A DNA stretch of 64,000 bases, from positions 18,441,067 through 18,505,066 of the forward strand of contig OX344758.2 of the NCBI GenBank assembly GCA_947034885.2, written 5' to 3'. This document shows positions 49,081-61,976 of the stretch, piece by piece; the first letter of the stretch is position 1; each line of letters opens with the position of its first letter. The DNA comes from Thuidium tamariscinum (lineage: Eukaryota > Streptophyta > Bryopsida > Hypnales > Thuidiaceae). A model generated the notes under the pieces. It did no database searches and was not told where the DNA came from. It worked only from the letters and a program-made list of their open reading frames with translations. The translations under genes were made by a program, and so were the position numbers.

Positions 49081-49728
49081 CACTAAATAGGGTATTTAGT
49101 GTTGGCAACACTATTTGCGAACCATGACACTAAATATCATTTACCCTACCAAAGTAAGTAACACTAAATGTAATTTCTAACACTAAAAGTACTATATGGC
49201 AAATCTGAAATATGAAGAGGTTTACATTTAGTGTTAGAAGGTAAAAAGTGACATAAGAGGATTTTCAGCTGGTTTACAAGATTGCGAGTTCCCAAACGCT
49301 GGGAACGCATTGGGAACTTTGGGAACGCAGTGCTGATGTGGTAGAGTGATTGCTACGTCAAAAAATATTAATTAATTTAATTAATTAATATTTTAAAAAT
49401 ATTTTCTTGAAAAAAAATTATTTTTTAAATCATTTTCTTTATTTCTTAAACATTCTGAAATTTTTTTCAAAAAATTTTTGAATTTTTTTTTTTCAAAATT
49501 CAAAAATCCAGACCAGCAGGGGGCTGGTCTACAGCAATGGGAACAGTTTCTGGGAACACCCCTGAAACAGTCTTCTTCAGGGCCAGAAATCCTCTTATGA
49601 GACAACACGAGGGCGGCGCATTGAAGTTTAGTACTACGCTAATCATCCTAAAATTGACATTTAGTGTAGGGTCAAGTAGGGTGGTAATTACACTAAATGT
49701 AATCCAACACTAAATATCCTATTTAGTG
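49081..49728. mobile_element. CACTA-like non-autonomous element, with nested MITE
   Basis: It starts CACTAAATAGGGTATTTAGT and ends with the near-complement AACACTAAATATCCTATTTA then GTG, so it has CACTA...TAGTG ends and inverted repeats of about 25 bp. ACACTAAAT motifs recur inside both ends, as in the subterminal regions of CACTA (En/Spm) elements. The usual 3-bp target duplication is not seen: the flanks are CTA and TAG. The MITE M5 splits it. Without M5 it is about 300 bp and has no gene. Confidence 0.65.
49252..49599 (-). mobile_element. MITE copy M5, inserted in the CACTA-like element
   Basis: 348 bp, inverted relative to M2 and M3. Ends are CATAAGAGGATTT and AAATCCTCTTATG. Contains GTTCCCAAACGCTGGGAACG, TGATGTGGTAGAGTGATTGC, CCAGACCAGCAGGGGGCTGG and CCTGAAACAGTCTTCTT. 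Confidence 0.88.
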
Positions 49729-49979
49729 TAGTGTTCATGATCTCTCCTAGAGGCACAAAAAAATTCCAAGGATGAGCAATTTGTACTTTTGTTTTACATA
49801 CAAAAATTCTTTGCTGTTCATCCAACACCTAATGTCTGCAATAGCATTACAGGGTTAAATTATCAGTTGTTTGTTTTGTTTGTTATGATGAGATCTCCCA
49901 AACCATGCATATGTGGTCATATTCTTCGTACCAAGGGCTTAGCCATCAGTTTTGACATGCCAATGACTGGCAATGGCAC

Positions 49980-50483
49980 ATGGCACACTGGTACTCAGTT
50001 TTCAGTTTGATTGCAATAAAATATATTGATCATCTGTTCCAGAAGTCCCCATCAACACTTCTAACTGTAGACAATGCAACCCAGGACATCACCACAATGT
50101 TGTTGCTTCTTCATAAAATGGTCACAATTCCAGTGTTCCACTTGAGAACCAGTTATCAACGTACACACCATACCCAATTCAACATGCTAAACAGGCCTGT
50201 GATGGACTCAAGTACAGCAAGTAAAGTCTCACCTAAATCACAGAACACTCATAGCATACCTCAACACAAAAGCAGTAATGTAATTGAAAGATGTCACTTC
50301 AAACACAAAGCAACTGAAACTGATCATGAACAGGTGATTACAGAAGGGAAAACAAAGCATGTACAACTGCACATGCATTTAGCACTTATATTCCATATTC
50401 CTTTCAAAGATGGTAACAAAAAACTGTACTGTACACTACATCAAGTGAAAGAATGGTACGAGATTTGGTCATTTTTTTCTTAG
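49980..50483 (+). CDS. Uncharacterised 167-codon ORF
   Basis: An open frame with an ATG, convergent with the CONSTANS-like gene (its end is about 470 bp from that gene's stop). The product is His/Lys/Thr-rich (HHTQFNMLNRPV, HKATETDHEQV), with no signal peptide, membrane segment or domain that I know. Composition differs a little from the AT-rich surroundings. It may be a chance frame or an old mobile-element fragment. Confidence 0.2.
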   Translation: MAHWYSVFSLIAIKYIDHLFQKSPSTLLTVDNATQDITTMLLLLHKMVTIPVFHLRTSYQRTHHTQFNMLNRPVMDSSTASKVSPKSQNTHSIPQHKSSNVIERCHFKHKATETDHEQVITEGKTKHVQLHMHLALIFHIPFKDGNKKLYCTLHQVKEWYEIWSFFS

Positions 50484-50952
50484 TCAGACGATCCAAAAAA
50501 ATTGCACTTTGTGCACATGATATATCCGCAGCTGATAAGCTGTGGGTCTTCTCGAGCCGTTCTCGAGCCGATCTCGACTAAGAGGCAGCAGCCAAAAATG
50601 GAGGCCGGGCTTCTCTCTACAGATCGCTTGCAACACTCTGAACTGTTTACTGTACAAGTTTTTTTAATCTAAAGGCAGCCAAATTATCTCAAAAAAAACA
50701 ATCTACGAAATCAGTAGATCGTTCAACCATGTTCATGATACATCCTCCCACAACCTTGCATCCACGTTCTAACCTTGTCGACCAACTCACTAAACCTGCT
50801 AGAAACGAGTTGCTTAACTGCTAATAGAAATATTTGTATCATCACCAAGTCCAGAGTTTCTTAGGGAAACGAGGAGACGAAGTGGAAAAACTCAAACTCA
50901 AATGCTCAGTCGCATTTGAGTGTGGAAATAAATTAAAACCCTCTTGAGGTTC
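50484..50952. other. Probable 3' UTR of the CONSTANS-like gene
   Basis: Non-coding DNA next to the stop codon at 50953-50955. It includes two close copies of TCTCGAGCCG at about 50551-50570. No other feature seen. Confidence 0.5.
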
Positions 50953-53900
50953 TTACATACTCCAGTTGGTCTGGAACTCTGGGTCATAATCGTAAACTTG
51001 CCCCGCCTTCACAAACCTCCCTTTCACTCTCTTGCGAATATCTGCTCGGGCTTTACGAGACTCGTAACGAATCTTCTTGCCAAACCTGTTCGAACAGAAA
51101 TGTGAGTCACTGATATTACAGTCAATAAGAATCTATTCCCATTTCCACCAATAATCCAGGTCTGAAGATTACTCTGATGTATCCTATTAGTGCAGTTCTG
51201 GCTGAAATATTGGTGCATTGTACTAATTTCCACCAAATAAAATTCTGGCAGTGACACTGATCTTGCACTGACACTAAAAAATCGCACTCATCAACAGAAT
51301 AAATGAGTGTGAAATGAGTTTGACTGGGGTAGTCCTAAAGGCTGCATCACACAAGCATCGATGGCAAATGCCTCCTTTTGGAAGAAGACTCTACGAGACG
51401 GACCCGTATATAAATGAATTGGACACCAAATGAACCTGCGCGACAATTCAGAAGTAGATGGGTGGAAAAGGATAGACTTTAAGCACCTGCGGATTTTCTT
51501 CTTCTCCTTGTAGCGAAGCATGGCTGAGTCACGAGCTTGAGCAAAAGTTACACTATCTACACTGCCAGAGCCCAGAGACGCATCTCCACCAGGAGTGTGC
51601 AGCATGGAGGATGCTGCGTTACATTCTACGTAGTCACCACTATCCCCACTGACGTTAGAAGCTGTCAAAGACAAGCTTGAATTCTCTCGTTTCGGTGTAA
51701 AAGCCACGTCCATATTGCTCATATCCATCTCATCCAAAGCGGTTCGCCCCGACCTTGGGGCTTCTCCTTCGGCTGGGCCGGAACCCAACCCCAACCTCAC
51801 TAATTGATCCTGGAAGTTGGACTGATCGTTATCCTGCACACAACCACCAAAACAGGTCAGTGTTTCATTTTGAAAACCAATACCGATGTGTTGACGTTCT
51901 CTTGATTGAGAGGGAGAGGATTATAATTTATACATAAAATTCTAAGACAGTATAGCATGGGATCCTAGACCCAAGAATACAGGATAAAGAAAGGAATCAT
52001 CCTCACTGTGAGCCAAGGAAGTTAGGTTCCGTCATCGTTTTAGAGGAACAATCTTTCCTCGATACCTGGGTATGTCTAAAGGCTTACAAACGAGAAAAAA
52101 AACTACGAGTTTCATTACATTCTCAACTAGTCCGAAAGACAGTGTCACAGTTGCCTTAAAAACACTAGGCTTGGCATCACGTCATTTTAATTGTGAAGAA
52201 AAATGCTTTCAGAATTTCGAGAAACGGAAGTTGAAAAAAACGTACATTAAGAGGTCTGAAAAGCTCTGCCTCAGGTATGCTTTGCATGAGCGATCGCTCA
52301 AGGTCACCAGCAGCAGTTCCATCCTGGTCCAAAGCAGGACAGCCGGGGAAAGTGGCTGCAGTAGGCCCTTGAGTGCTAGAAAAGATGTCCTCGTAGTTGT
52401 CGAAGGACAGATTGACATCGGACATGTTGAAACCAGAACACAAATCACGCTCCTCATCATCACAGATTCCTACGTCCTGCATGTTCTGCCCCCACAACTG
52501 GCCGCCAGGACCCACATAATGAGTCACCAGGCAAATTTTGTGGTCCAGACTAAGCGAAACTTCTGATTCCCTATGATAATGACAAATGAGCTAATAGCAT
52601 CACATTTCAAACAATGAACTTACAACGAGTGGTTACAAAAACAGTGACAATCTATTATTGCCAAGTACTACTACGAATTATATTGAAAGAGACGTGTGAA
52701 ATTCAACATTCCTATTTAAGGTAGAGACACTGGCGAGTAGGGGCTTGTTAGCAGATGAAAAAATGGAATTAGATGCATTGATATGCTTGTCAAGGGACAT
52801 TCTGTTATGAACTAAAGCGAGTTGCACCTGATTAGCCTGACTGATAGAGTTGTTACGCCAGAATATATCTGCGGCGCCATCAGCTTCAGGCTCCACCTTG
52901 ACTGGTTGCGCTTCAGTCAGTCTAGGATTCTCCACAGGACGAGAGCTTTGTGCAGGCTCCTGGACGTTGGCAACAGGTTGTCGCTTTGCAGGAAGAACTG
53001 GCAATGTAGAGGCTCTGTTGCTTCGAGTTGGATCCTGAGCTTGCAGTTTTTCCAGTTGTTGAAACACTGCTCTTTCATGCCCCTGCACTTTCTGTCTGCC
53101 CATAGCTGCGGTGCTGGCAGCCATTCCTTTCTGAAACGATTTCCAACCGATAATTAATATCAAGAAAATGTGTGTCCAGGTTCAAACCATGTTCTTAAGT
53201 CGAATAACTTTCTCGAGCCTCTCAGCTCTTAAGTTCAGAACTAGATAAACGTATAGGAACCATTAATTGAAAATTAAACCAACGTTATTACCCTGTAAAC
53301 CGATTTCATGACTCCTCTAATTTCAAGTCAGTAATTGAGTCGTTGATTTGAGTTGATTTTTAAATCAGTAGTTCAGTTTCTCTAATCCATTGTTGTGTAG
53401 CTCAGAGGCGCTCCGTACTAATGACTCACCAACACTTTCTGCACTCACGTCCATATAGCGTAGTTAACAGAACTATCACCAAGGGCACGTAATCCACATT
53501 GATCTCCAGACCTGAGTTCTCTTCTTCTCTATTAAGACTCATTACACCCCAATCTTCTGAAGTCTAGGGCAAATAAGTCTTCTATAGAACCCATTGTCAC
53601 CACGACTCTCGTAGCACTCGACCACACTTCTTCGATGTCACCACTTACAACAAGACACATACCATCTTTCAAGAGCATTTCCCGAAATTTAAAATAATAA
53701 GGATTACAGTGGATCAAAAGTGATTTTTACTAGTGCTTGCACATATAGAAAAATGCAAAACTAGTTTAATCGTCGGAAAAATCATTACAATGCATCCTCT
53801 TCAACTATTATTCACAAGAGTTTACTGAAAACACACTCACATAACGCTGCTTTCATCATTAATAGAAAGACTGCAGTAATTAATCTTCAAAAATGGTTCT

Positions 53901-54380
53901 AACACAAGTGCAGTTTGCAGATATCCACACAACACCAGTTTCATGTAGAGCATATTGGTCATGTACCTGCAATGGCAGAGGAGGCCCAGGCCCAGACATG
54001 TTGGCTCCAGCGGCATTCAACACTGCCCTCGCATGCTTCTGCGGGTCAGAATCCTCACACGCCCACAACGTAGCAAGCTCCGTCGCCGAAGGGCAGCCAG
54101 TGAAACATTCGAAGCCGTGGCGCTTGTGCACTGCCGTTCCCAATGCGGCGGTGTGCTTCTCCACATCACAAGACTGGCACAGAGACGAGTGGCACGCGGG
54201 GCACCGCAGTGCTGCAGGTCTCGTGTTGCAAGCGTGGCAAAGGAGAGTGCGAGGGTGACGCTCTGCAAGGGCGTTGGCGCCGTGGACGTGACGGTCGCAG
54301 GGGAGGCAAAGACGGGCCGAGTCCGCGCGACAGTACACTGTGGCACGGCCTTCGCCGCAAAACTCACAGGTCGCTTCCAT
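50953..54380 (-). CDS. COL: CONSTANS-like B-box/CCT transcription factor (COL9-15 type)
   Basis: A nuclear transcriptional regulator of the light and photoperiod network. Five exons on the minus strand (54380-53967, 53130-52828, 52497-52246, 51833-51487, 51085-50953) all join in phase and give 482 residues. Residues 5-42 are B-box 1 ([27 protein letters not shown]). A diverged B-box 2 follows ([24 protein letters not shown]), then [15 protein letters not shown], typical of the COL9-15 group. The middle has [18 protein letters not shown] and [10 protein letters not shown]. The C-terminal CCT domain ([20 protein letters not shown] to [15 protein letters not shown]) is split by the last intron after KKIRR; it would bind CCACA-type sites with NF-Y subunits. 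The start Met immediately precedes B-box 1. Introns are 401, 412, 330 and 836 bp. The frame is intact. Confidence 0.95.
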
Positions 54381-54404
54381 CTCTATATACTCAGGATATT
54401 CGGG

Positions 54405-55270
54405 ATTCTACACTCTACTCTCTGCGCAAGCATTGCAATTGTGGGTGTCAATAATTTTCCTTTGAAAGTATGTCGTCGTAATCCCCACGTACTCCAATTC
54501 GACGCTCGCTAATGCATACACAAACTCGGGGCCCCATCTCTTGGGCTACTACGCTCTACACTGTGCGCAGGAACTCCAATTGTGGGTGTCAATAATTTTC
54601 CTCTGAAACTATTTCATTAGATTACTCACATCTTCCCAGTTTGACGTTCACGAATGCAAACACACACTCATAGCAGCGTTCGATGATTTTACTTTTGAGG
54701 TGTATCATTAGATTCCTACATCTTCCCAGTTTGACGTTCACGCGACTTGCTGCGAAGCCTTTCCAGGAGCAGCATTTTGTTCAATTGCTATTATGAAAAG
54801 TCTTGCGTTCTGCTCTGGAAGAGACTTATACACTCTCTAAGTTCTAGATTTCTCACATCTTTCCATCTCGACCCTCGCGAATGTAAACAAACACTCGTAG
54901 CCGTGACTTGCTGAGAGCCCTCTCGAGAAGCACCCGTCCGTCATAATGATGTCAAAAAACTGATTTCGGTCTGTTCTGGAGAGGACTACTACACTCTATC
55001 AAGTCTTTCTCGTGAGGGTCAGGTCTACATGAAGAATACTTCCCTCAACACTCTGCGCAGGCATTCCAATTGTGGGCACCGATGTTTGTGAACGATTGTC
55101 CTTCAAAACTATTGCGTTAGATTCTTCACACCTTCCTTCTTGGCACTCACTAATGCAAACACAAACTTGTAGCCGCGTCTTGTTGCGAGCCCTCTCGAGA
55201 AGCAATGGTTTGTTCTAATGCTGTCAAGAAACTCTTGCGCTCTGTTCAATAGGAATGCTAAACTCTTTAA
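54405..55270. repeat. Degenerate tandem repeats upstream of the COL gene
   Basis: About four to five imperfect copies of a unit of roughly 140-240 bp. Recurring blocks are CTCTGCGCAGGCATTCC, CAATTGTGGGTGTCAATAAT, CACATCTTCCCAGTTTGACG, GAATGCAAACACA, and GCCCTCTCGAGAAGCA with CTTGCGTTCTG. The CAATTGTGGG block stands at about 54435, 54575 and 55065. The array covers the COL 5' leader and proximal promoter. CCAAT beside TGTGG resembles the NF-Y and CONSTANS-type (CCACA) sites. Confidence 0.75.
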
Positions 55271-56550
55271 GTTTTCTCGTGAGGGACTGCTCTATTTCAA
55301 GAATATCTCAGCTGCAGAGTCTCAAATATTTCTTGACGAGAACGTTATGCACAGTCACACGTTGTATCAATCTCTTCGTCTTAGTCAACATCTGAAGGGA
55401 TTTGCTTTAGTGATATGCTCCAAAAACGGGACCAGTACTCACCTTATTTTGGAACCCACACAAAGTAGATTGCTTTCATGAACTCCTACACCAACACGTC
55501 CCCCTTGTCCGGAATACCTCAAGGAAATGGAAACAAAATAGAATGTCAGTTTCAGTGCAAGTAAGGCTTGTTTCTTTGCTACCAGACATTAAACAGAGAG
55601 CCTTAACTACGTTATAAAATCACCTGCAACGAAGCATCTGCCGTTGCATACATAGATACTTTTCAAGCACACAAAAACCACACAAAATTTCAAAGTCGCA
55701 TCATCCACACAAACCAATTTCGAATTCCCAACCATCTGAGAAGCTCAAGAAAAGCCTTCCCAGACACAGAGTCAAAGTGCGACTGACCTCTCAGAGTATG
55801 CTACAACCTGCAGTCAGCTTCGCTTCCAACAACCCCGTTTCGTTCCCCTTCAAAGTTCCACCAAATATTACGATTTCTTCCTGCACCTGTGTTTCCGCGT
55901 CTCTCCAGATGCAGCTCCACCTCAAACGTCGAAAAAATCACCGCCAGAAACCTCTTGATCTGAAGATTCACCGGCAACGAAAGCTTCCCGATCTACACAC
56001 AAGTATACAACGAGCACCACCACCTCACTTACAAGGCAAACCGCCTTTGAAACTGACCAAGCCCTTCCACCACCGCCTTGAATTCTACGCCGTTTTCGGC
56101 ACAACCCCAGAGGAGAAAAATTTCTGACACGCCGGGACACGCGGGTCAGGAATCGATGGCGGATTCCGCAGTTTCGATGGATGGGCAGATGGGCTCGATT
56201 GATCACATTGAACCTACGTCGACGGTGAGAGGTTTCCCGAGGCAATGGGGAAAACAGAGGAAACTCGTGGAGAAGGCGGGGGGTGCACAGTCGGATTGGA
56301 GATGAGGGGTGAGAGCCAATGAGGGGGAGACACGGAAGTCCGGCATGTAGACCAGGTGGTAGGGGCCTTTTCACACGTGCAGGGTTGGCGTGTGGAAACT
56401 CCTCTTTTAGGGATCAAATATCTGTGGTGAGCCCTGAAGGAGCCGGTGCCAAAGGATTCCTTTTTGAGCTTTGGTATGTAATGGGGGGGCTAGAGTTGGA
56501 ATATTTTACTAAAGGGGTTGAGGCTTTTTTTTGAAGTGATACTTTCTTCA
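55271..56550. other. Further upstream region of the COL gene
   Basis: Composition is less AT-rich than the DNA beyond 56550. Frames of about 115-150 codons are open on both strands near 55777-56374, but they overlap one another and lack recognisable domains. It could hold a distal leader exon or promoter of the COL gene. Confidence 0.35.
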
Positions 56551-57700
56551 TGGGCATAGGGTGAATAAGGCTTCGTATTGGTCCATTGGAATGTGGAAGG
56601 GCCTACTCAAGCAAAAATAGGGATGAGTGGTCACTTTGGAAGTTGTAGGCACATGATAAGAGTAGACTTTAATGTAAAAAATTTGGTCAAATTTTGCAAA
56701 AAAGAGAAAAAGAAATTGCAGAATTCCACGTGGATGTGTGCATTTTTTGGCAAGAGTAAAATTGAAATTATTGATTGAAAAAAATTTATGGACATTTAGA
56801 AAAAAAAACCTCACACTTCTAAAAATCTATTTGTAATATCAAGCTTGAACTTTTAGGTTGCTTTTAGTTTGACAACAAGGAAAAGCTAATACTTTTGGAA
56901 TATAGCTTCTCACTAGCCATGTCAAAGTGAAAAGATGAGCATGAAAATTGGTGAAGGCAATTTCAATTTTGGATAACATTAGAATGATGTCTCTCTTTGC
57001 TTCTTACATAGTTTAGAACTTAGAAAGTTCATTTTTAACTACGAACTTTGATTGGCCATCTCAAACATAAAGTTCTGTTGTAGGTCCTAAAGTTCTTTGA
57101 CTACGTTTTTGCCAAAAACACTGCAAAACTATCATTTCTAGTACATATCTTAAACTTCTGAAAAATTACATTTTTTAATATATATAATTATAGGATCTTG
57201 TAGTACACTAGTTTGAAAATATGTGGAAAAAAAATTCAAAAATTTCTACCATCTAGATTACAAGATATATTAACATGCTTGAAAATTTCAAAATCATTTT
57301 GAATTGTACAACATAGAGAAATAATATAATAAATAGAAAGAAGCATAGACCGATTTCAAATACTAAATTGCTAAGAATTTATTTTTGAAAATTTTCAATT
57401 GTAATGGTTGTAATGTTTAATAAAAAATTTGTACTAATATTTTTGTTTTGTTTTTAATATTGAAAATTGAGTTAAACAAACAGTTTCAAAGTTTATTATA
57501 GAGTATAGTATCAAACTAAAACTCTTCATAACATTCATCTCATTGATCAAAATAGAATGATTCAAAGCTTTCAAAATCAAAAAAATCAATTTCAAATTTG
57601 TATTTCTAAAAAAATTGATTTTTTTCAAATATACCAAGATTGCCCAAGTTGAAAAAGAAACAACATTTAATGCAATAAAATTTTGACTATATATCCAAAA
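56551..57700. other. Gene-free AT-rich DNA with an old dispersed repeat
   Basis: No gene. 57110-57250 resembles 34570-34760 (TTTTGCCAAAAACACTGC, ATAATTATAGGATCTTGTAG), at low identity. Confidence 0.4.
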
Positions 57701-57850
57701 GTCATGAAAATTGTTGGGCCATAAAGGTACTTCTTGTCTATATGTCATATGAAAGTTTCAAAGAAAAATAATAAAATCTCTAATCACATGTACATGTCAA
57801 TAATTTCTATGTTGACAAAAAATGGAGCTTGATCATTTAGGGGTTAAGGG
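57701..57850 (+). repeat. Dispersed repeat R4, copy 1
   Basis: GTCATGAAAATTGTTGGGCC, AAAGTTTCAAAGAAA and TTTAGGGGTTAAG match 63793-63940 in order and orientation. Confidence 0.7.
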
Positions 57851-60800
57851 ATTATGATTTTGCTTTACATGAGTGTATACAAAAAATAGTGTTATAGAAT
57901 ATATGGATTGATTTTAGACAATAATGGAAAATATAGATTGCATGATCTTTGTGGTCAAATAAAAGAAAAAGTTTCCTCTATTTTTTTGAATTGTGAGGTT
58001 TCACCTTTGAAACTTTTCATAAAAAATAATTATATCCTACTATTTATAATGAAAGATATTTTGTTGTGTAAATAAATTTTGGACTTGGTTATTTAGATTC
58101 ATTAATTATTGAATAAACAAAGGTATTCCAAAGGCTTTTGTATATTGCTCGCTTGACCCTCAACTTTAGGAGATGTTTTTGGATGCACCTTTCTAATAAT
58201 ATATCATCATCCTAAAACAATTGCAAACCTTAAAAGTGATTTTAGAAAGATGACTAAAATTCAAAAAGACCCTTGAATTATTACTCATAATCTCTTCATT
58301 TGGGGTCATGGATGAACAAAAAATTTGATTTATATTGATCTAATAAAATGATCATAATTCTTCTTCTTTTAAAATGACCCATTGCCCATTGTATTCTTAT
58401 TGTTTGTTGCATATATTTAAATGTATCATATTCATTTGTCAAAAGAATTGCAAATGGATGAATATTTAAGAAAAATGTCACTTGGATCATCTTAAAAAAA
58501 AATACATTACAAGTGGTCAAACCAAACCATACATCATTCTACAAAAAGGGAATATCTTCTTATTCTTTTGGATGTTGGTGCTGTTTTTTTAATTTTTAAT
58601 TCCATTCTAATGATAATCTAAAAAACATCCCTCAAAGATTGAGGAAAAGCACGTAAATCTTTTGACATGTACTATAATTCCACAACTCCATGTATAGAAA
58701 TTATGACAAATATTGTTGTTTTGAAGCCCAACCCTTCAACCCAAATTACACATCAAACCACTTGGAACCAATATATAAAGAGTTTAAGAAAATAAGCATT
58801 CACATTGGTAAAGTTGAAACCATTTCACTAACCTCTTGACCAAAGAGAGTTATTAAAATTCTTGACTTTCTTAACCTCTAAATGCTTAGGCCTTTTCAAG
58901 TGTGTTTTGATTGTGAAAAAAGTAAATTGGCTTGAGTTCTCTCTAATGAAGCAAATCAATTTTTTTTTAACTATATGGATGTTTAAAGAGCTTGTTTATT
59001 AGTAAGTATACAAATTTTGAGTACAAAATTGCATAGGAGTTGTGAGATTATAATAAGAGAAGAATACATTTTCTATATTTAGTATGTTACCTTTTCCCAC
59101 AATGTTTTCAAAATTTACATACAAATATTTTGGAGGATTAGAGGTGACATTAACAACTACAATGGAGAGGGTTAGCACACTAAAATGCACTTCTAAAAAA
59201 CTTAATTTCATATGATAAGCTATTATATTCATTATACAATCCACCTTGCAACTCTTGAAGTGCAATTTTTTTTTATAAGTAGAAATTGCAAGTAGCTCCA
59301 AATTAATAGTTGCATGTTCAAATTTTCAATGGTGAATATTATGAAAAGATTTTACTTTTCCTATTGGAACCATTCTCAAAACAAATGGATATATGTACAA
59401 TTTCTTAGATCTCAAATCAAGTGAAATTGCTAAACTTTGTAAAAGATGCAATGTATAGATATTAGTTTGCAAATTTTGTTTGAAGTCATCATTAAATTAC
59501 TACTCAATATTTCATTGTATGAAAAATCTTTACATTCTGTAAGATTGAAATTCTAATTTGGCTCTTTAAGATTTAATCTTCAAAAAAACAAAAATTTATA
59601 GAGAATCTCATTGTCTACATGAGGATTTTCAATGCACATGCAAAGTTTCTTACAATGGTCAATATTTTTGAATTCCTTGTGATTTTGACTAAATAACCAT
59701 AGAATCTATCATCAATCAACTTCATAATACATCAAGAAATCAATTTGATTGGACTACTATATCAAAAGATTATATAGTAATTGAATTTCCATAAGGCTTT
59801 AGGCAATACAATTTCTTGTTTGAAAAGTTTGTAGAACTTTATTTATAAAGGTAGTATTTTACACTAGAGATGAAGAAGCAAAATTATTAGACAAAAAATA
59901 GAGAAAGGGTTTATATGGAGGATAATACAAAAGAAAAGTGCATAAGATCAAGCCTTGCAAATGAATGAGGTTAAAATATTAGCTCATACTCAATATGAAA
60001 TTTTACAGCCAAGATTAAACCATTCAAGATCAATTGGTCTTGTTGCATACTACCATACATGTAAGTTAGGTTAGTTTTGGAAATAACTAGAGAAAATTTG
60101 GAACATGTCTAAAAATCTAAAATTGTAGAACTATATTTTGAAAATTTGAAAATTTTCATCGTTGCCAATTTCAAATATCCAAAAATTATATTGGAGAATT
60201 TTTTTTAAAGTAACACATTTACTTATATATATGAATAGAAATAATAATCCAAAATTGGGAATGATGAAAAAGTAGGAAAAACAAAGTGCCAAAATCCTTA
60301 AAAAAGAGAATGAGCTGTCAAATTATTGAAATTCTAAAATTAAAATATTCCATTAGAAAGGTTTTGAATTTGACCTGTGCATATGGTACTATATCATTGA
60401 AAACAACATAATATATTTTGTTTTGAAGTCTCTCCATATAACACCATACAATTATCTAAGAAAAAAAACTTATTAATTGCAAGAATGTCAAAATTTGCAA
60501 ATCCTCTTTATTTCTTAAAGTGTTTTTCATTTTCCAATGCATATGAATATAGAGTTACTTGAATTTGGTGCCATTAAAAAAGATTAGATTTCCTACATGC
60601 TATACTAAAAATCTTTTTCACGAAAGTTACACTTAAAAATTTCAATTTAATAGCACACACATCCTCTCTAAATGTTATTGATCCATTTATCTACTTGGAA
60701 TTATACTACATGCAAGGGTTTTCTACTTCATTCCTTTCTTAAAACATGCATATGTTACATTCTACTATCCTTTAATTTTGTTCCTCTAAACATTTTGTAT

Positions 60801-61507
60801 CCAATAGATATTTTTTCACTCTTCCATATAGCTCCAAGTTCCGAGATAGCAAGGAACGTGGGAATTTTGCCATATTATGACATGGTTGGAAGACTACCAC
60901 ATTTGATAATAATAATTATATAATTAAATAATTATAGATGATTTTAAAATAAAATTATGCAAGTAGTGCATTGGTATATGGTAAGGGAAAATAGTCAAAT
61001 CAATTTTCTACAAGCCTCAAAAAACATCTAATGAAGTATTCCCTTTTGACATTCAATTTTAGAAATTAATTAAAAAAGTTGAAAATATTATTGATTATTC
61101 TATTAAAATTAATAAGTACAATTGTAGTCTCATATTTATAAGTAAGCATAGGCTAACTTTCATAATCATAGCAGGTTTCCCTTAAACCCAAATAGGTAAT
61201 CAATTTTTTTTTAAATTTAATCTTAAAGTGGAATTTTAGGAAGGTAGAACAAGTCATGGGCATTACTAAAAGACCCTATGAACAAATTCAAAAGTCCTTT
61301 TACATATGGAATGCCTTGACCCTTCAAGAAAAAAAAGGTAGTCAAGATTTTCAATAGGCATCTTGGAATAATAATTTAATACAAGTCTTGAATGGTAATT
61401 CATTGTTGATGGATTCAAAGCATGATTGGAAATGTCTACTTTTGTCTTCTTTGAGTTGTTGACTCCTCAACAAAAATGTCAACCACACATTAGAAGAAAT
61501 CTGAGGG
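57851..61507. other. Gene-free AT-rich DNA
   Basis: 3.6 kb with no coding, RNA or clear element structure that I can support. Confidence 0.5.
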
Positions 61508-61771
61508 CATTAGAAGACTACGGGTTCCGGAACTATTGCCCCATTTTTGCCGCGTGAATTGAAATCCGACGTGGTCGAGAGAGTGCCACGTCATTAAATT
61601 TTATTTTATTTTAATTTCTTTTTTTGGGGGGGGGTCATATTTCGGGACCCAAAAAAGAATTTTTTTTTGGGCAGGGGGTAAATGCCGCCCTAACAGCGGC
61701 CAACAGTTAGGGAATAGTTTTGGGGACCAGCCCTGAAACAACCCTTTGGAGGCCTCAGATTTCTTCTAATG
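61508..61771. mobile_element. MITE copy M6, diverged
   Basis: 264 bp with CATTAGAAGA...TCTTCTAATG ends. The dyad is very regular (GACGTGGTCGAGAGAGTGCC then ACGTC). A G-rich run and GGGGACCAGCCCTGAAACAA complete the family marks. It belongs to another subfamily than M2, M3 and M5. Confidence 0.8.
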
Positions 61772-61976
61772 CATCTAATTTGTTGAGTAGATGACCCTTG
61801 GCCCCTTTATTACACTAATATATTTTTTAAAATATATATAGAATATATCCAAATATTCAGAAAATATTTTTATTTTAAAAAAATATTTGAAGGGGGGTAT
61901 TAATTATGTTTGACAAGTGTTTGATAAAAAATATGGATGCCAAATATCCATTACAACATTAACTAAATTGGAACAT

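Noticed and set aside
53893-54512. Several open frames opposite COL exon 1
   Set aside because: The B-box frame on the minus strand is clearly the real one; the others mirror its GC-rich codons.
55777-56374. Pair of overlapping frames on opposite strands as a gene
   Set aside because: Neither has a domain, they overlap each other, and the DNA is more simply upstream sequence of the COL gene.
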